Below are positions 52,701-60,333 of a DNA stretch of 64,000 nt, piece by piece. The stretch's first letter is position 1, and each line of letters begins with the position of its first letter. Under the pieces are notes generated by a model. It ran no database searches, was not told the origin of the DNA, and saw only the letters and a list, made by a program, of their open reading frames with translations. Both the position numbers and the translations under genes were made by a program. Source of the DNA: Flavobacterium zepuense (lineage in GTDB: Bacteria > Bacteroidota > Bacteroidia > Flavobacteriales > Flavobacteriaceae); NCBI RefSeq assembly GCF_007097145.1, contig NZ_VJVZ01000013.1:1-64000 (forward strand). The letters run 5' to 3'.

Positions 52701-53438
52701 AATAATGGAGTCTATAGAGTGCACCATAACCACATTACGGTCGTACAGCAGGGTTTTAAGGTACGATTCAGACGATGCCAGCGTGGTAAGCGAATCGAGC
52801 ATATCTAAATCCTTATCGCGGTAGTAGTTAAGCAAGGCTTCCTGGTAGCCTGTATTTTTTAGTATTTTTTGCAGGGTGGCAATATTTTCCTCACGGGGTT
52901 TCATGGCCCTGTAATCAATATTCATAATGTTTAGCAGCGATGTCTTGGTATCCTCCAGCCCCACGGTCTTTTTGTTGTATTTGCGGCCTGTGCGGTAAAT
53001 AAACATATCCAGGTAGGTTTCTTCCTGGTATTCTTTCTGGTTTTCGTTAGTGCGGAAAAGCAGGTTGTTAAGCGTATAGTTATTGGTGCGGAACAGCTGG
53101 TACAGCTCATTTTTAGTAGACGGCTCTAAATAAAAGCCCGAATAAAATTTCCTGCTGCTGCCACGGTAATAGTTGCTGCCGTTGCCCACCAGCCCCATGA
53201 TGTCCATCCAGGTAGAGGGCTCACTCTCGTTAGCTATAATATCGGCGCTAAGCAAATGGGCAAAAAAAGCATCAGATAAGTGGTACGAAACCTTATCGCT
53301 CACGTGCATGGACCCGTACAGATACGAGTTCTTTTTTAGGCCATTGCCCGATATTTCCCACAGCAGCCCCTGGTATTTTTTTTCCTGTGCAAAAAGCGAT
53401 GTAAAGGTTAGCAGCAGTAGTAAAGCTAATTTTTTCAA
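49737..53438 (-). CDS. TraB/GumN-family protein with very long C-terminal region
   Basis: A signal peptide (MKKLALLLLLTFTSLFAQ) is followed by a TraB/GumN domain of about 280 residues: LWEISGNGLKKNSYLYGSMHVSD (GxMH near 45) and FAAVGAAHLPGKRGIIEML (GxxH near 255), the two conserved blocks proposed to carry metal-dependent protease activity. The remaining ~950 residues have no recognised domain; parts near 870-1090 look like alpha-helical HEAT-type repeats (IIQFAVLEALAEFETEEAYKKIKELLEY). Most GumN proteins are only ~300 residues long. There is no ATG: TTG 53438 gives the canonical MKKLAL start and is favoured over TTG 53447. A -7 box lies at 53465-53472. Confidence 0.82.
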   Translation of the reverse strand: MKKLALLLLLTFTSLFAQEKKYQGLLWEISGNGLKKNSYLYGSMHVSDKVSYHLSDAFFAHLLSADIIANESEPSTWMDIMGLVGNGSNYYRGSSRKFYSGFYLEPSTKNELYQLFRTNNYTLNNLLFRTNENQKEYQEETYLDMFIYRTGRKYNKKTVGLEDTKTSLLNIMNIDYRAMKPREENIATLQKILKNTGYQEALLNYYRDKDLDMLDSLTTLASSESYLKTLLYDRNVVMVHSIDSIIKTGSLFAAVGAAHLPGKRGIIEMLRSRGYKVNPVVDRYTDAGKTKKEKIEEYFIKPTFKSYTTADGIVTLPVFNGSVIESGENMQSPDLANGGYINIKRLLLKDFLKKDNKPFNHQSLDSLFYENIPGKIIQKNFSQTNGVGLYDIKSVTKTGNAQRYRYYITPLEIIMVSMAGEKNYVRQFENEVFNGIKVKTELSGWGSINPAKGGFKADMPAYHAIHGENATAKTLEDVEYYAYDSTDKSNYFVIERTLSDTENLEDTNFELQRMHYEFYNQLGIDSTQTKLTANPAAFTSSSKIGAKSIKLKSVINGPKYYLLGSVGATEANTGRFFNSFTLAPYKEDVAYETYKDTTALYSINIPKSQNAKLEFERNMPEMGDYGDDDENENVFQEKYNTRQFTLPSGGTVEVYYHKYHRHHAVVVDSLWADFKKFITEEDTNNDVVIDDEVVTTIADDETEYNEYASNRESLWDKLIDTKTRKLSIANEKKENKGSYQTYEGSVESSESSQAIKFKALHRNGTSYLISTMTPKGYKNNDPAIEKMFSSFTLLDNSKEENLPADRMQLFIDDARSEYDSIRSSTLKSVNQLQVTKENRVKLQQFIEGFTFKPEETNALTQLYRKLGNLKDKAVIPFFENQYKREDSNTIIQFAVLEALAEFETEEAYKKIKELLEYDLPVTDDNYEVANLFSTFSIDPKNSAVLFPDVFQYYSIPEYHEPVVSFTASLLEADAISPKKLKAYKKMLLTNTRLEIKRAKSRKAGKESGEDEYYYGNSASGNLTGYMELLYPFKSDKEVNAIFTAIKALDIDATNMEIARLDIKNGNTNEQELQALLNNPKTLFEVQKMLIAQKKTAALKNITDEQIAKSALLKLARIDTAKDSVALNEKRVIQHGKNSVSFYFYKVKSIDNEGSGYRQKRERLCAVAFVNNGSRINPQAYKNAGTRFITDDDEIADYKKTMIDAALNARRNRAGYGKRTTGYDATEEYAEEDY

Positions 53439-53464
53439 GGTGAGCAATTTTAAGTATATACAAT

Positions 53465-53472
53465 CAAATATA
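53465..53472 (-). promoter_or_regulatory. -7 box TATATTTG
   Basis: Minus-strand TATATTTG matches the consensus and lies 26 bases before the TTG start at 53438. Confidence 0.55.
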
Positions 53473-53580
53473 GTGCATAGTTTTTAGATATGCGCCCGCA
53501 TGCCAACTATATTATTTATAACGTAAAAGCGGCTTATTAAAGTATTTTTAATGGGGTTGACAGGTGGGTATTAAACCGGT

Positions 53581-54228
53581 TTATTTATTGTGGATGTACT
53601 TTTCTATAAGTCCGTGCCCCAGATAAATAAGCGGTGTCATCACTATGGCAATTGCCAGCTTAACCGAGTATCCCACCAGGCCCGATGTGATGTAGGTATG
53701 GGTATCCATTTTGCCGGTGGCATAAAAGGCAATGCCCAGCACGATAAACGTATCAAAAAACTGTGAGATAACCGTAGAGCCAGTACTGCGCAGCCATATC
53801 ATTTTAGTGCCCGTTTTGTTTTTAAAGAAGTGAAAAACGGTAACATCTATAAGCTGCGACACCATAAAGGCCACAATGCTGCCCACAATGATCCAAAGGC
53901 TTTGCCCAAACACGGCGGTAAACTGCTCGTCGTTCACCAGTCCCTCACCTTTTACGGCCGGTATCTGGAGCGTAATGTACAGCAGCACAAAACAGTAGGT
54001 AATAAGCCCGGCGGTAATAAGCGATAGTTTATGAACGCCTTTTTGCCCAAAGTATTCATTAATAAGGTCGGTTGTTATAAACACCACCGGCCACGGTATA
54101 ATACCCACGCTCATAACATAGGGGCCTATGTGTATCAGCTTGCCGCCAATAAGCTCGGCCACAACGGCATTGGTAATAAAGATACCGGCTAATATTACAA
54201 AAAGGGTGCTTTTACGGGTTTCGAACAT
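53581..54228 (-). CDS. Queuosine precursor transporter (YhhQ/VUT family)
   Basis: This 215-residue polytopic protein has the YhhQ (DUF165) motifs: NAVVAELIGGKLI, VVFITTDLINEYFGQKGVHKL, and WLRSTGSTVISQFFDTFIVLGIAF. The family imports queuine, preQ0 or preQ1 for tRNA modification. No queuosine synthesis gene or obvious preQ1 riboswitch is adjacent. Six membrane segments are visible. Confidence 0.88.
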   Translation of the reverse strand: MFETRKSTLFVILAGIFITNAVVAELIGGKLIHIGPYVMSVGIIPWPVVFITTDLINEYFGQKGVHKLSLITAGLITYCFVLLYITLQIPAVKGEGLVNDEQFTAVFGQSLWIIVGSIVAFMVSQLIDVTVFHFFKNKTGTKMIWLRSTGSTVISQFFDTFIVLGIAFYATGKMDTHTYITSGLVGYSVKLAIAIVMTPLIYLGHGLIEKYIHNK

Positions 54229-54481
54229 GCTAACAGGTTTGTAGTTTCGGGTTTAGAGTTCTTGTAGCTATTGAAATGTCCTTATCCATAAACAGAGAAG
54301 ACAAATTCCCTCAAAAACTTAATTTTCAAAGGTAATAAACATTCGGCTGTCGGTAGTATGGGTTTCGTCAAAATGTGCTGTTAGAATTAAACTATAGGTG
54401 TCAGATATTTAATTTTAGACTATCAAATTTTCTAAATACCTAAATCTGTCGTATGGCTAATCATCATAGGGGTATGTGTTT

Positions 54482-54489
54482 TATATTTG
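54482..54489 (+). promoter_or_regulatory. -7 box TATATTTG of ald
   Basis: It matches the consensus and lies 23 bases before ATG 54513. Confidence 0.6.
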
Positions 54490-54512
54490 CATAAATTTAA
54501 AAACATACTGCC

Positions 54513-55607
54513 ATGACAATAGGGGTGCCAAAGGAAATAAAGACAAATGAAAGCCGTGTAGCCCTAACGCCGGGTGGGGTTTTTGAATTGGTTAATTACG
54601 GCCATCAGGTGTATATTCAGGAAACGGCGGGCGAAGGTAGCGGTTTTTCCGATGAAGATTACCGCGAGGCCGGTGCCATTATGCTGCCGTCTATAGAGGC
54701 GGTGTATGCCATGGCCGAGATGATCGTAAAGGTTAAGGAACCGGTGCCACAGGAATATCCTCTTATTAAACGGAACCAGGTTGTTTTTACGTATTTCCAT
54801 TTTGCATCCAGCGAAAGCCTTACCCGCGCCATGATTGCCAGTAAGGCGGTTTGCATTGCTTATGAGACCGTGCGTGACGAAGACGGCTCCCTGCCGCTCC
54901 TAACGCCTATGAGCGAGGTTGCCGGGCGTATGGCTATACAACAGGGCGCAAAGTACCTGGAGAAGCCTATAAAGGGCAGGGGAGTGCTGCTTGGCGGTGT
55001 GCCGGGTGTACCGCCGGGCAGGGTGCTTATATTGGGTGCGGGTATTGTAGGGGTACAGGCGGCTAAAATGGCTGCCGGGCTTGGTGCCCACGTTACCGTG
55101 CTTGATATTAACATGAAACGCCTGCGCTACATTAACGATATGATGCCACCCCATGTGGTTACCGAGTTTAGCAGTGTGTACAACATTAAGCGCCATATTA
55201 AAAACCACGACCTTATTATTGGCGCGGTGCTTATTCCCGGGGCTAAGGCGCCACGGCTTATTACCCGCGCCATGCTTAAAGATATGCGCCCCGGTACCGT
55301 ACTGGTAGATGTGGCGGTAGACCAGGGCGGCTGTTTTGAAACTACGCGGCCTACCACCCATGAAGACCCTACTTACATTATAAATGATATTGTGCATTAC
55401 TGCGTGGCGAACATGCCGGGTGCGGTACCCTATACCAGCACACTGGCGCTTACTAACGTTACGCTGCCGTATGTTTTAAAGCTGGCCAACCTGGGTTGGG
55501 AAACGGCCTGCAAAGAGTACCCCGACCTGGGCCGCGGACTAAACATTGTTAAAGGCAAGGTGGTTGTTGATGAAATTACCAATGCTTTTGAGTCGGGTTT
55601 GGTGTAA
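54513..55607 (+). CDS. ald: Alanine dehydrogenase
   Basis: The 364-residue enzyme starts MTIGVPKEIKTNESRVALTPGGV, the N-terminal signature of the AlaDH/PNT family, and has the NAD-binding glycine motif LGAGIVGVQAAKMAAGLGAHVTVLD (about 170-195). VVDEITNAFESG ends the chain. It oxidatively deaminates L-alanine to pyruvate, or the reverse. An unusual feature is the GVPPGRVLILG/GGVPGVPPGRV repeat before the Rossmann motif. The length fits the family, and no transhydrogenase partner is present. Confidence 0.9.
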   Translation: MTIGVPKEIKTNESRVALTPGGVFELVNYGHQVYIQETAGEGSGFSDEDYREAGAIMLPSIEAVYAMAEMIVKVKEPVPQEYPLIKRNQVVFTYFHFASSESLTRAMIASKAVCIAYETVRDEDGSLPLLTPMSEVAGRMAIQQGAKYLEKPIKGRGVLLGGVPGVPPGRVLILGAGIVGVQAAKMAAGLGAHVTVLDINMKRLRYINDMMPPHVVTEFSSVYNIKRHIKNHDLIIGAVLIPGAKAPRLITRAMLKDMRPGTVLVDVAVDQGGCFETTRPTTHEDPTYIINDIVHYCVANMPGAVPYTSTLALTNVTLPYVLKLANLGWETACKEYPDLGRGLNIVKGKVVVDEITNAFESGLV

Positions 55608-55708
55608 GTGTTTATTCTAACACTTATTTAGTGTGCTGTTTTTGAGATAATTTGTGTAAACTTGTAGTATTGTAACATTGCCTCTTAACTTACATACACA
55701 CCTCTCGC

Positions 55709-56368
55709 ATGAATTATATAGATAAGGCTTCAGAATATTACTCTAACAACCGTTTAGATCTTTTAACCTGCCTGGACGAAAAACGAACCGGACTAAAAGT
55801 ACTGGAAATTGGCGCTGCCTACGGCGATACCCTGTATCATTTAAAGCAAACAGGTATTGCGGGGGAGGCTGTGGGTGTTGATATCTTTGAAGACCTTAAA
55901 AATCCTGCTAACTACAAACCTTTGGACAGGTTTATATTTGGCAATATAGAAAACATGGATTTCCCTGAGTATGATGATTATTTTGATATCATTTTACTGC
56001 CCGATGTTATAGAGCACCTGGTTGAGCCTAAGCTTGTTTTGGCGAAGGCTAAAAAATACCTTAAACAGGACGGTACGCTTTTAGTAAGCATGCCTAATGT
56101 AAGGCACTATAGTACTTTTATAAGGATCTTTATTAAAGGCGATTTTAAGTACGATGAAAGTGGCCTTTTTGATTATACCCACATGCGTTTTTACTGCAAG
56201 TACAACATGAAACAATTACTGCAAAATAGTGGTTTTAAAATTACCGAGGTAAAAAGTGCCATAAGTATTTATAAAGGAAAATCAGCCGCCAAAATTTTGA
56301 ACAAAATTACTTTCGGGCTTTTTGAAGAATTTTTATCGGTGCAATATTTTTTGAAAGCAAATAAGTAG
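55709..56368 (+). CDS. SAM-dependent methyltransferase (class I)
   Basis: The 219-residue protein has the class I methyltransferase motif I LKVLEIGAAYGDTLYHL (~29-45), the acidic end of strand 2 (VGVDIFED) and motif IV LLPDVIEHLVEP (~99-110), followed by MPNVRHYSTFIRIFIKGDFKYDESGLFDYTHMRFYCKYNMKQLL, which is typical of Methyltransf_23-type enzymes in polysaccharide or lipid clusters. Substrate unknown. The gene stands alone after ald. Confidence 0.85.
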   Translation: MNYIDKASEYYSNNRLDLLTCLDEKRTGLKVLEIGAAYGDTLYHLKQTGIAGEAVGVDIFEDLKNPANYKPLDRFIFGNIENMDFPEYDDYFDIILLPDVIEHLVEPKLVLAKAKKYLKQDGTLLVSMPNVRHYSTFIRIFIKGDFKYDESGLFDYTHMRFYCKYNMKQLLQNSGFKITEVKSAISIYKGKSAAKILNKITFGLFEEFLSVQYFLKANK

Positions 56369-56384
56369 CGTTTGAAATTCCAAA

Positions 56385-56640
56385 TCACAATTTTCAAATT
56401 CCAAGAAACAAATTCCAAGAAACAAATCTCAAATTCCAAACTGAATCTGAAATCTAAATTTTGGCAGCGAATTTTTAAATCTTAAATCTTAAATCTTTCA
56501 ATCTTCAATCTTCAATCTAAATTCAATATCCAAAAGTGAAATATTAGCGTTTTTTTGCATATTTATGCCTGATTTTTTGGCTAAAAAAGGCTATTTCAAA
56601 ATCAAAAAGTGAAATATTAAGCACTTTTAGAATATAAATT
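56385..56640. repeat. AT-rich tandem repeats and two more ATCCAAAAGTGAAATATTA copies
   Basis: Tandem TTCCAAGAAACAAA and TTAAATCTTAAATC/TCTTCAATC motifs are followed by the dispersed core at 56528-56546 and 56601-56619. As in cluster A, the second copy is preceded by CTATTTCAAAATC and followed by AGCACTTTT. No gene. Confidence 0.75.
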
Positions 56641-56668
56641 GTAAGGAATTACCTTGATGTTATAAACG

Positions 56669-56697
56669 AAAAAACCCGCTTTTGAGAGCGGGTTTTT
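56669..56697 (-). terminator. Terminator of the rplM-rpsI-rpsB-tsf operon
   Basis: AAAAACCCGCT pairs with AGCGGGTTTTT around a short loop, 25 bases beyond the tsf stop. Confidence 0.85.
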
Positions 56698-56721
56698 ATA
56701 TTGTAAAAAATGGTTTGCTAA

Positions 56722-57546
56722 TTAAGCAAGAGCAACCCTTTTAAAGCCAGTAACCGTTAAACCAGCGTCAACCGATTTAATGTACTCGCTTACGCTAAGT
56801 TTACTGTCTTTTATATAGTCTTGGTTTACAAGGGTGTTGTCTTTAAAGAAACGGCCAAGTTTACCTTTAGCAATATTATCAAGCATAGCCTCCGGCTTAC
56901 CTTCCTGACGAAGTAAATCTTTAGCGATCTCTATTTCTTTCTCAACTGTAGCAGCATCAACACCTTCTTCGTTAAGTGCAAGTGGCGCCATAGCAGCAGC
57001 TTGCATAGCAACGTTACGTGCAGCTTCTTCAGCACCTTCTACGTTAGCAGAAAGGCTTACAAGAGTAGCGATCCTGTTACCAGCGTGGATGTAAGAACCA
57101 ACAAAAGCACCTTCAAGTCTTTCAAAAGCACCAATCTCGATTTTTTCACCTATAACACCGGTTTGCTCAATAAGCTTCTCTTCAACAGTAATACCGTTAT
57201 AATCAGCAGCTAAAAGCTCTTCTTTAGTTTTAAAGTTAAGGGCAAGGTTAGCAATGTCTGTAGCAAGTTTAACGTAAGATTCGTTTTTAGCAACAAAGTC
57301 AGTCTCACAGTTAACAGATATAACAACACCTTCGGTTTTGTCTGCATTAACAACAGCAAGTACCGCACCTTCGCTAGATTCGCGGTCTGCCCTGTTAGCA
57401 GCAACTTTTTGACCTTTTTTTCTAAGGTTTTCAATAGCTTTGTCAAAATCTCCGTCAGCTTCAACAAGCGCTTTTTTGCAGTCCATCATACCGGCACCGG
57501 TAATGGTTCTTAGTTTATTTACGTCTGCAGCAGTAATATTTGCCAT
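56722..57546 (-). CDS. tsf: Elongation factor Ts
   Basis: The 274-residue protein has the N-terminal UBA-like helix pair and EF-Ts signature (LRTITGAGMMDCKKALVEADGDFDKAIENLRKKG) and the second signature (VISVNCETDFVAKNESY). It exchanges GDP for GTP on EF-Tu. It follows rpsB with a gap of about 100 bases, in the usual rpsB-tsf order. Confidence 0.97.
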   Translation of the reverse strand: MANITAADVNKLRTITGAGMMDCKKALVEADGDFDKAIENLRKKGQKVAANRADRESSEGAVLAVVNADKTEGVVISVNCETDFVAKNESYVKLATDIANLALNFKTKEELLAADYNGITVEEKLIEQTGVIGEKIEIGAFERLEGAFVGSYIHAGNRIATLVSLSANVEGAEEAARNVAMQAAAMAPLALNEEGVDAATVEKEIEIAKDLLRQEGKPEAMLDNIAKGKLGRFFKDNTLVNQDYIKDSKLSVSEYIKSVDAGLTVTGFKRVALA

Positions 57547-57647
57547 TTTAAAATATGTTTATAGTTATAAAAAAGGTAAAGCCGTTATGTAGATAATGCC
57601 ACAAAAGTAAACATCACCCGGCACAACGGCTTTATTGTAATGTTATC

Positions 57648-58460
57648 TTATTCTTCAGTAGAAGCAGTTGGAGCTTCTGTTGCAGGAGCTTCAGCAGCTA
57701 CGGGAGCCGGAGCAGCTTCTACAGCAGTTTCTTCACCAGCTGGTTGGTCCTGAAAGTCATCTTTATCAGATTTCCTGTCAGAAAGGCCATCAATAACGGC
57801 ACCGGTAACTAAAGATAAAATTTTGTCTATTGATTTAGAAGCATCATCATTTGCAGGGATAACATAATCAACCTGACGTGGATCAGAGTTGGTATCTACC
57901 ATTGCGAAAACCGGAATGTTTAATTTTTGAGCTTCTTTTACTGCGATGTGTTCTGCCTTAATATCTACTACGAACAACGCGGCAGGAAGCCTTGTCATAT
58001 CAGCAATAGAGCCAAGGTTTTTTTCAAGCTTAGCACGTAAACGATCTACCTGAAGACGCTCTTTCTTAGAAAGTGTCATAAATGTACCGTCTTTCTTCAT
58101 TTTATCAATAGAAGCCATTTTTTTAACAGCTTTACGGATAGTAACAAAGTTAGTAAGCATACCACCAGGCCACCTTTCGGTAATGTATGGCATGTTAGCA
58201 GCAGCAGCTTTTTCAGCTACGATATCTTTTGCCTGCTTTTTAGTAGCAACAAAAAGGATTTTTCTGCCTGATGCAGCGATTTTTTTAAGGGCTTCGTTAG
58301 CCTCTTCTATTTTAGCTGCAGTTTTATATAGATTGATAATGTGAATACCATTACGCTCCATATAGATGTAAGGGGCCATGTTTGGGTCCCATTTTCTGGT
58401 CATGTGTCCAAAATGAACACCAGCTTCCAGTAAGTCTTTAACTTCTACTTTATTTGCCAT
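57648..58460 (-). CDS. rpsB: 30S ribosomal protein S2
   Basis: The 270-residue protein has the S2 signatures LLEAGVHFGHMTRKWDPNMAPYIYMERNGIHIINLYKT and PVFAMVDTNSDPRQVDYVIPANDDASKSI. The C-terminus carries an Ala/Pro/Glu-rich tail (EETAVEAAPAPVAAEAPATEAPTAS), common in Bacteroidota S2. A 191-base leader separates it from rpsI. Confidence 0.97.
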   Translation of the reverse strand: MANKVEVKDLLEAGVHFGHMTRKWDPNMAPYIYMERNGIHIINLYKTAAKIEEANEALKKIAASGRKILFVATKKQAKDIVAEKAAAANMPYITERWPGGMLTNFVTIRKAVKKMASIDKMKKDGTFMTLSKKERLQVDRLRAKLEKNLGSIADMTRLPAALFVVDIKAEHIAVKEAQKLNIPVFAMVDTNSDPRQVDYVIPANDDASKSIDKILSLVTGAVIDGLSDRKSDKDDFQDQPAGEETAVEAAPAPVAAEAPATEAPTASTEE

Positions 58461-58651
58461 TTTTGTAATAGTTTACGTTCTGTTGAGTAAGCGCAATATT
58501 CAGGTGGCGCACAGTGGCTGGCCCTGAGTATTTAGATGCTAAACTAACCCCACGCCTCAGCGGGGCAACAACAACTAGGTTTTTTAAATTTTTAATTTCC
58601 TTAAGCGCACTCCGGATGACATCCGCGAGCAGCATCAGGGCATTCTGGATA
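58461..58651 (-). promoter_or_regulatory. Leader region of rpsB (possible r-protein leader)
   Basis: This 191-base gap inside an otherwise tightly packed ribosomal operon contains a GC-rich hairpin (CCCCGCTGAGGCGTGGGG on the minus strand, 58549-58566). The strand is open for 61 codons, but the translation is not like any protein I know. A structured S2-binding leader is plausible. Confidence 0.35.
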
Positions 58652-59038
58652 TTAACGTTTAGAGAACTGGAATCTCTTACGGGCTTTCTTCTGGCCGAAT
58701 TTCTTACGTTCTACCATACGAGGATCCCTTGTTAACAGGCCTTCTGGTTTAAGGATGCTTCTGTTTTCAGCATCTACTTCGCACATAGCGCGGGCGATAG
58801 CCATTCTCACAGCTTCTGCCTGGCCAGTGATACCACCTCCGTAAACATTTACTTTTACATCAAAGTTTTCAACATTGTTAGTCATGCTAAGCGCTTGTTT
58901 TACTTTGTACTGTAGAGTAGCTGTTGGGAAGTAAACTTCTAATTCTTTTTTGTTAACCGTGATTTTTCCTGAGCCTTCAGACAGGTAAATACGGGCAACG
59001 GCAGTTTTTCTCCTACCAATTTTGTGAATGGTTGCCAT
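58652..59038 (-). CDS. rpsI: 30S ribosomal protein S9
   Basis: The 128-residue protein shows the S9 features: HKIGRRKTAVARIYLSEGSGKITVN at the N-terminus, VYGGGITGQAEAVRMAIARAM, and the basic tail LTRDPRMVERKKFGQKKARKRFQFSKR that reaches the P-site tRNA. It begins one base after the rplM stop. Confidence 0.97.
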   Translation of the reverse strand: MATIHKIGRRKTAVARIYLSEGSGKITVNKKELEVYFPTATLQYKVKQALSMTNNVENFDVKVNVYGGGITGQAEAVRMAIARAMCEVDAENRSILKPEGLLTRDPRMVERKKFGQKKARKRFQFSKR

Positions 59039-59039
59039 C

Positions 59040-59495
59040 TTACTTTAGGTCGTTTAAGTTAACGGTTTTAGGCGTCTGTGCAGCATGTTTGTGCTCAGGT
59101 CCTACATATACATTTAAATTGCGGAATAGCTCTGCGCCTAATTTGTTTTTAGGAAGCATTCCTTTTACAGCTTTCTCTACTAAGATTGCAGGGTTTTTAG
59201 CCTTTACAACTTTAGCAGTTAGAGTGCGCTGTCCTCCAGGGTAACCTGTGTGGCGGATGTACGTTTTGTCATCCAGTTTGTTACCTGTTAGGTTGATTTT
59301 CTCTGCATTGATAACAACTACGTTATCGCCACAGTCAACGTGCGGGGTATAATTTGTTTTGTATTTACCTCTTAAAAGCATCGCAACTTTAGAAGCAAAA
59401 CGGCCCAAATTATGACCTTCAGCATCAACAACAATCCACTCTTTACGAGCAGTTTCTTTGTTTGCTGAAACTGTTTTGTAGCTTAATGTGTTCAC
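59040..59495 (-). CDS. rplM: 50S ribosomal protein L13
   Basis: The 151-residue protein has KEWIVVDAEGHNLGRFASKVAMLLRGKYK and the KGMLPKNKLGAELFRNLNVYVGPEHKHAAQTP signature. The start is GTG 59495 (MNTLSYKTVSANKET), which matches the family N-terminus; no ATG is available. A very good promoter and a leader hairpin precede it. Confidence 0.97.
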   Translation of the reverse strand: MNTLSYKTVSANKETARKEWIVVDAEGHNLGRFASKVAMLLRGKYKTNYTPHVDCGDNVVVINAEKINLTGNKLDDKTYIRHTGYPGGQRTLTAKVVKAKNPAILVEKAVKGMLPKNKLGAELFRNLNVYVGPEHKHAAQTPKTVNLNDLK

Positions 59496-59521
59496 AATAA
59501 ATAATTTTAATTAAACATTCC

Positions 59522-59571
59522 GTCCCCAATAAAGGGGATGCAAAAGTACAATTATTTATTAGAAATTCAAA
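59522..59571 (-). promoter_or_regulatory. Promoter and leader hairpin of the rplM operon
   Basis: On the minus strand TTTG (59568-59571), a 19-base spacer and TACTTTTG (59541-59548) match the Bacteroidota consensus fully. A hairpin (ATCCCCTTTATTGGGGAC, 59522-59539) lies at the expected transcript 5' end. Confidence 0.8.
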
Positions 59572-59747
59572 TATGTAGAAAAATTATTCTTAAGCGAATA
59601 ATTTTTAACTTTTTGAAGGATGCAAAGATAGCTTCTTTTTGGCGATTTATCGAGGGGGTCATTGACTTATGTGCCTCAATAGGCCAAACTTTTTCTTATC
59701 AAAAGGGATTACTACAATTATTGTGAACGTATAATATGAAACTTCAG

Positions 59748-59755
59748 TAAGTTTG
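59748..59755 (+). promoter_or_regulatory. -7 box TAAGTTTG
   Basis: It matches the consensus and lies 15 bases before ATG 59771. Confidence 0.55.
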
Positions 59756-59770
59756 TTTAAAACGATAAGT

Positions 59771-60181
59771 ATGCCTATTAATTTTTTAGACAATAATGAA
59801 GAAGAGGACTTTTTTGAGCGTCCGGAAATAAAGTCTATCCTTTTGACTTTAATAGGGGTTTGTTGTTTTTGCTTTGTACTTGTGGTAAGTAGTGACAGAT
59901 GGATAAAACAAAACGCTGTTGAAAATTTTAAAGAATACAAAATTGTTGGAAAAATAACCGTTAAAGCTTTAGATTATACTGGTCGAAAGTCTCCTTACCT
60001 TATTGTTAAACAAAAGAAGGAATATGTTAGTGAGCTTATTTGGGATAATACGGATGTAGGAGATTCTATTTATAAGGAGCGGGATACTGATGCCGTTAAA
60101 ATTATTAAAAGAGACACTGTAATTACTATTACCGCAGAAGAATATCAACGACATCTTGATAGTACTTTTGTAGCCAATTAA
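59771..60181 (+). CDS. Single-pass membrane protein, 136 aa
   Basis: I do not recognise the family. The N-terminal 20 residues are acidic (NNEEEDFFERPE), then one membrane segment (SILLTLIGVCCFCFVLVV) and an extracytoplasmic part of about 95 residues with several beta strands (YKIVGKITVKALDYTGRKSPYLIVKQ). ATG 59771 is preferred over a TTG at 59753, which lies inside the -7 box. The gene is somewhat AT-richer than its neighbours. Confidence 0.65.
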   Translation: MPINFLDNNEEEDFFERPEIKSILLTLIGVCCFCFVLVVSSDRWIKQNAVENFKEYKIVGKITVKALDYTGRKSPYLIVKQKKEYVSELIWDNTDVGDSIYKERDTDAVKIIKRDTVITITAEEYQRHLDSTFVAN

Positions 60182-60255
60182 AGGTTTTCTTTCTTTGCTT
60201 ATCGCTTCGATGTTTATGATTATACTTTTTATTTATGATGCTAAAATTTTATTAA

Positions 60256-60287
60256 TTTGATTTATGTATTTAACCGCCGTACGTTTG
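60256..60287 (+). promoter_or_regulatory. Promoter TTTG-N20-TACGTTTG
   Basis: TTTG (60256-60259) and TACGTTTG (60280-60287) are separated by 20 bases, a full match to the Bacteroidota consensus. The leader to ATG 60334 is about 40 bases. Confidence 0.75.
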
Positions 60288-60333
60288 TACTGTAATTATA
60301 CATCATCATATTAATAATTAAATACTTAGAATC

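Noticed and set aside
54229..54512. preQ1 riboswitch for the YhhQ gene
   Set aside because: I looked for a small H-type pseudoknot pattern with an A-rich tail upstream of the gene and found nothing convincing.
58450..58635. 61-codon minus-strand ORF between rpsI and rpsB
   Set aside because: It overlaps the rpsB start, looks unlike any protein and lies in a likely structured leader.
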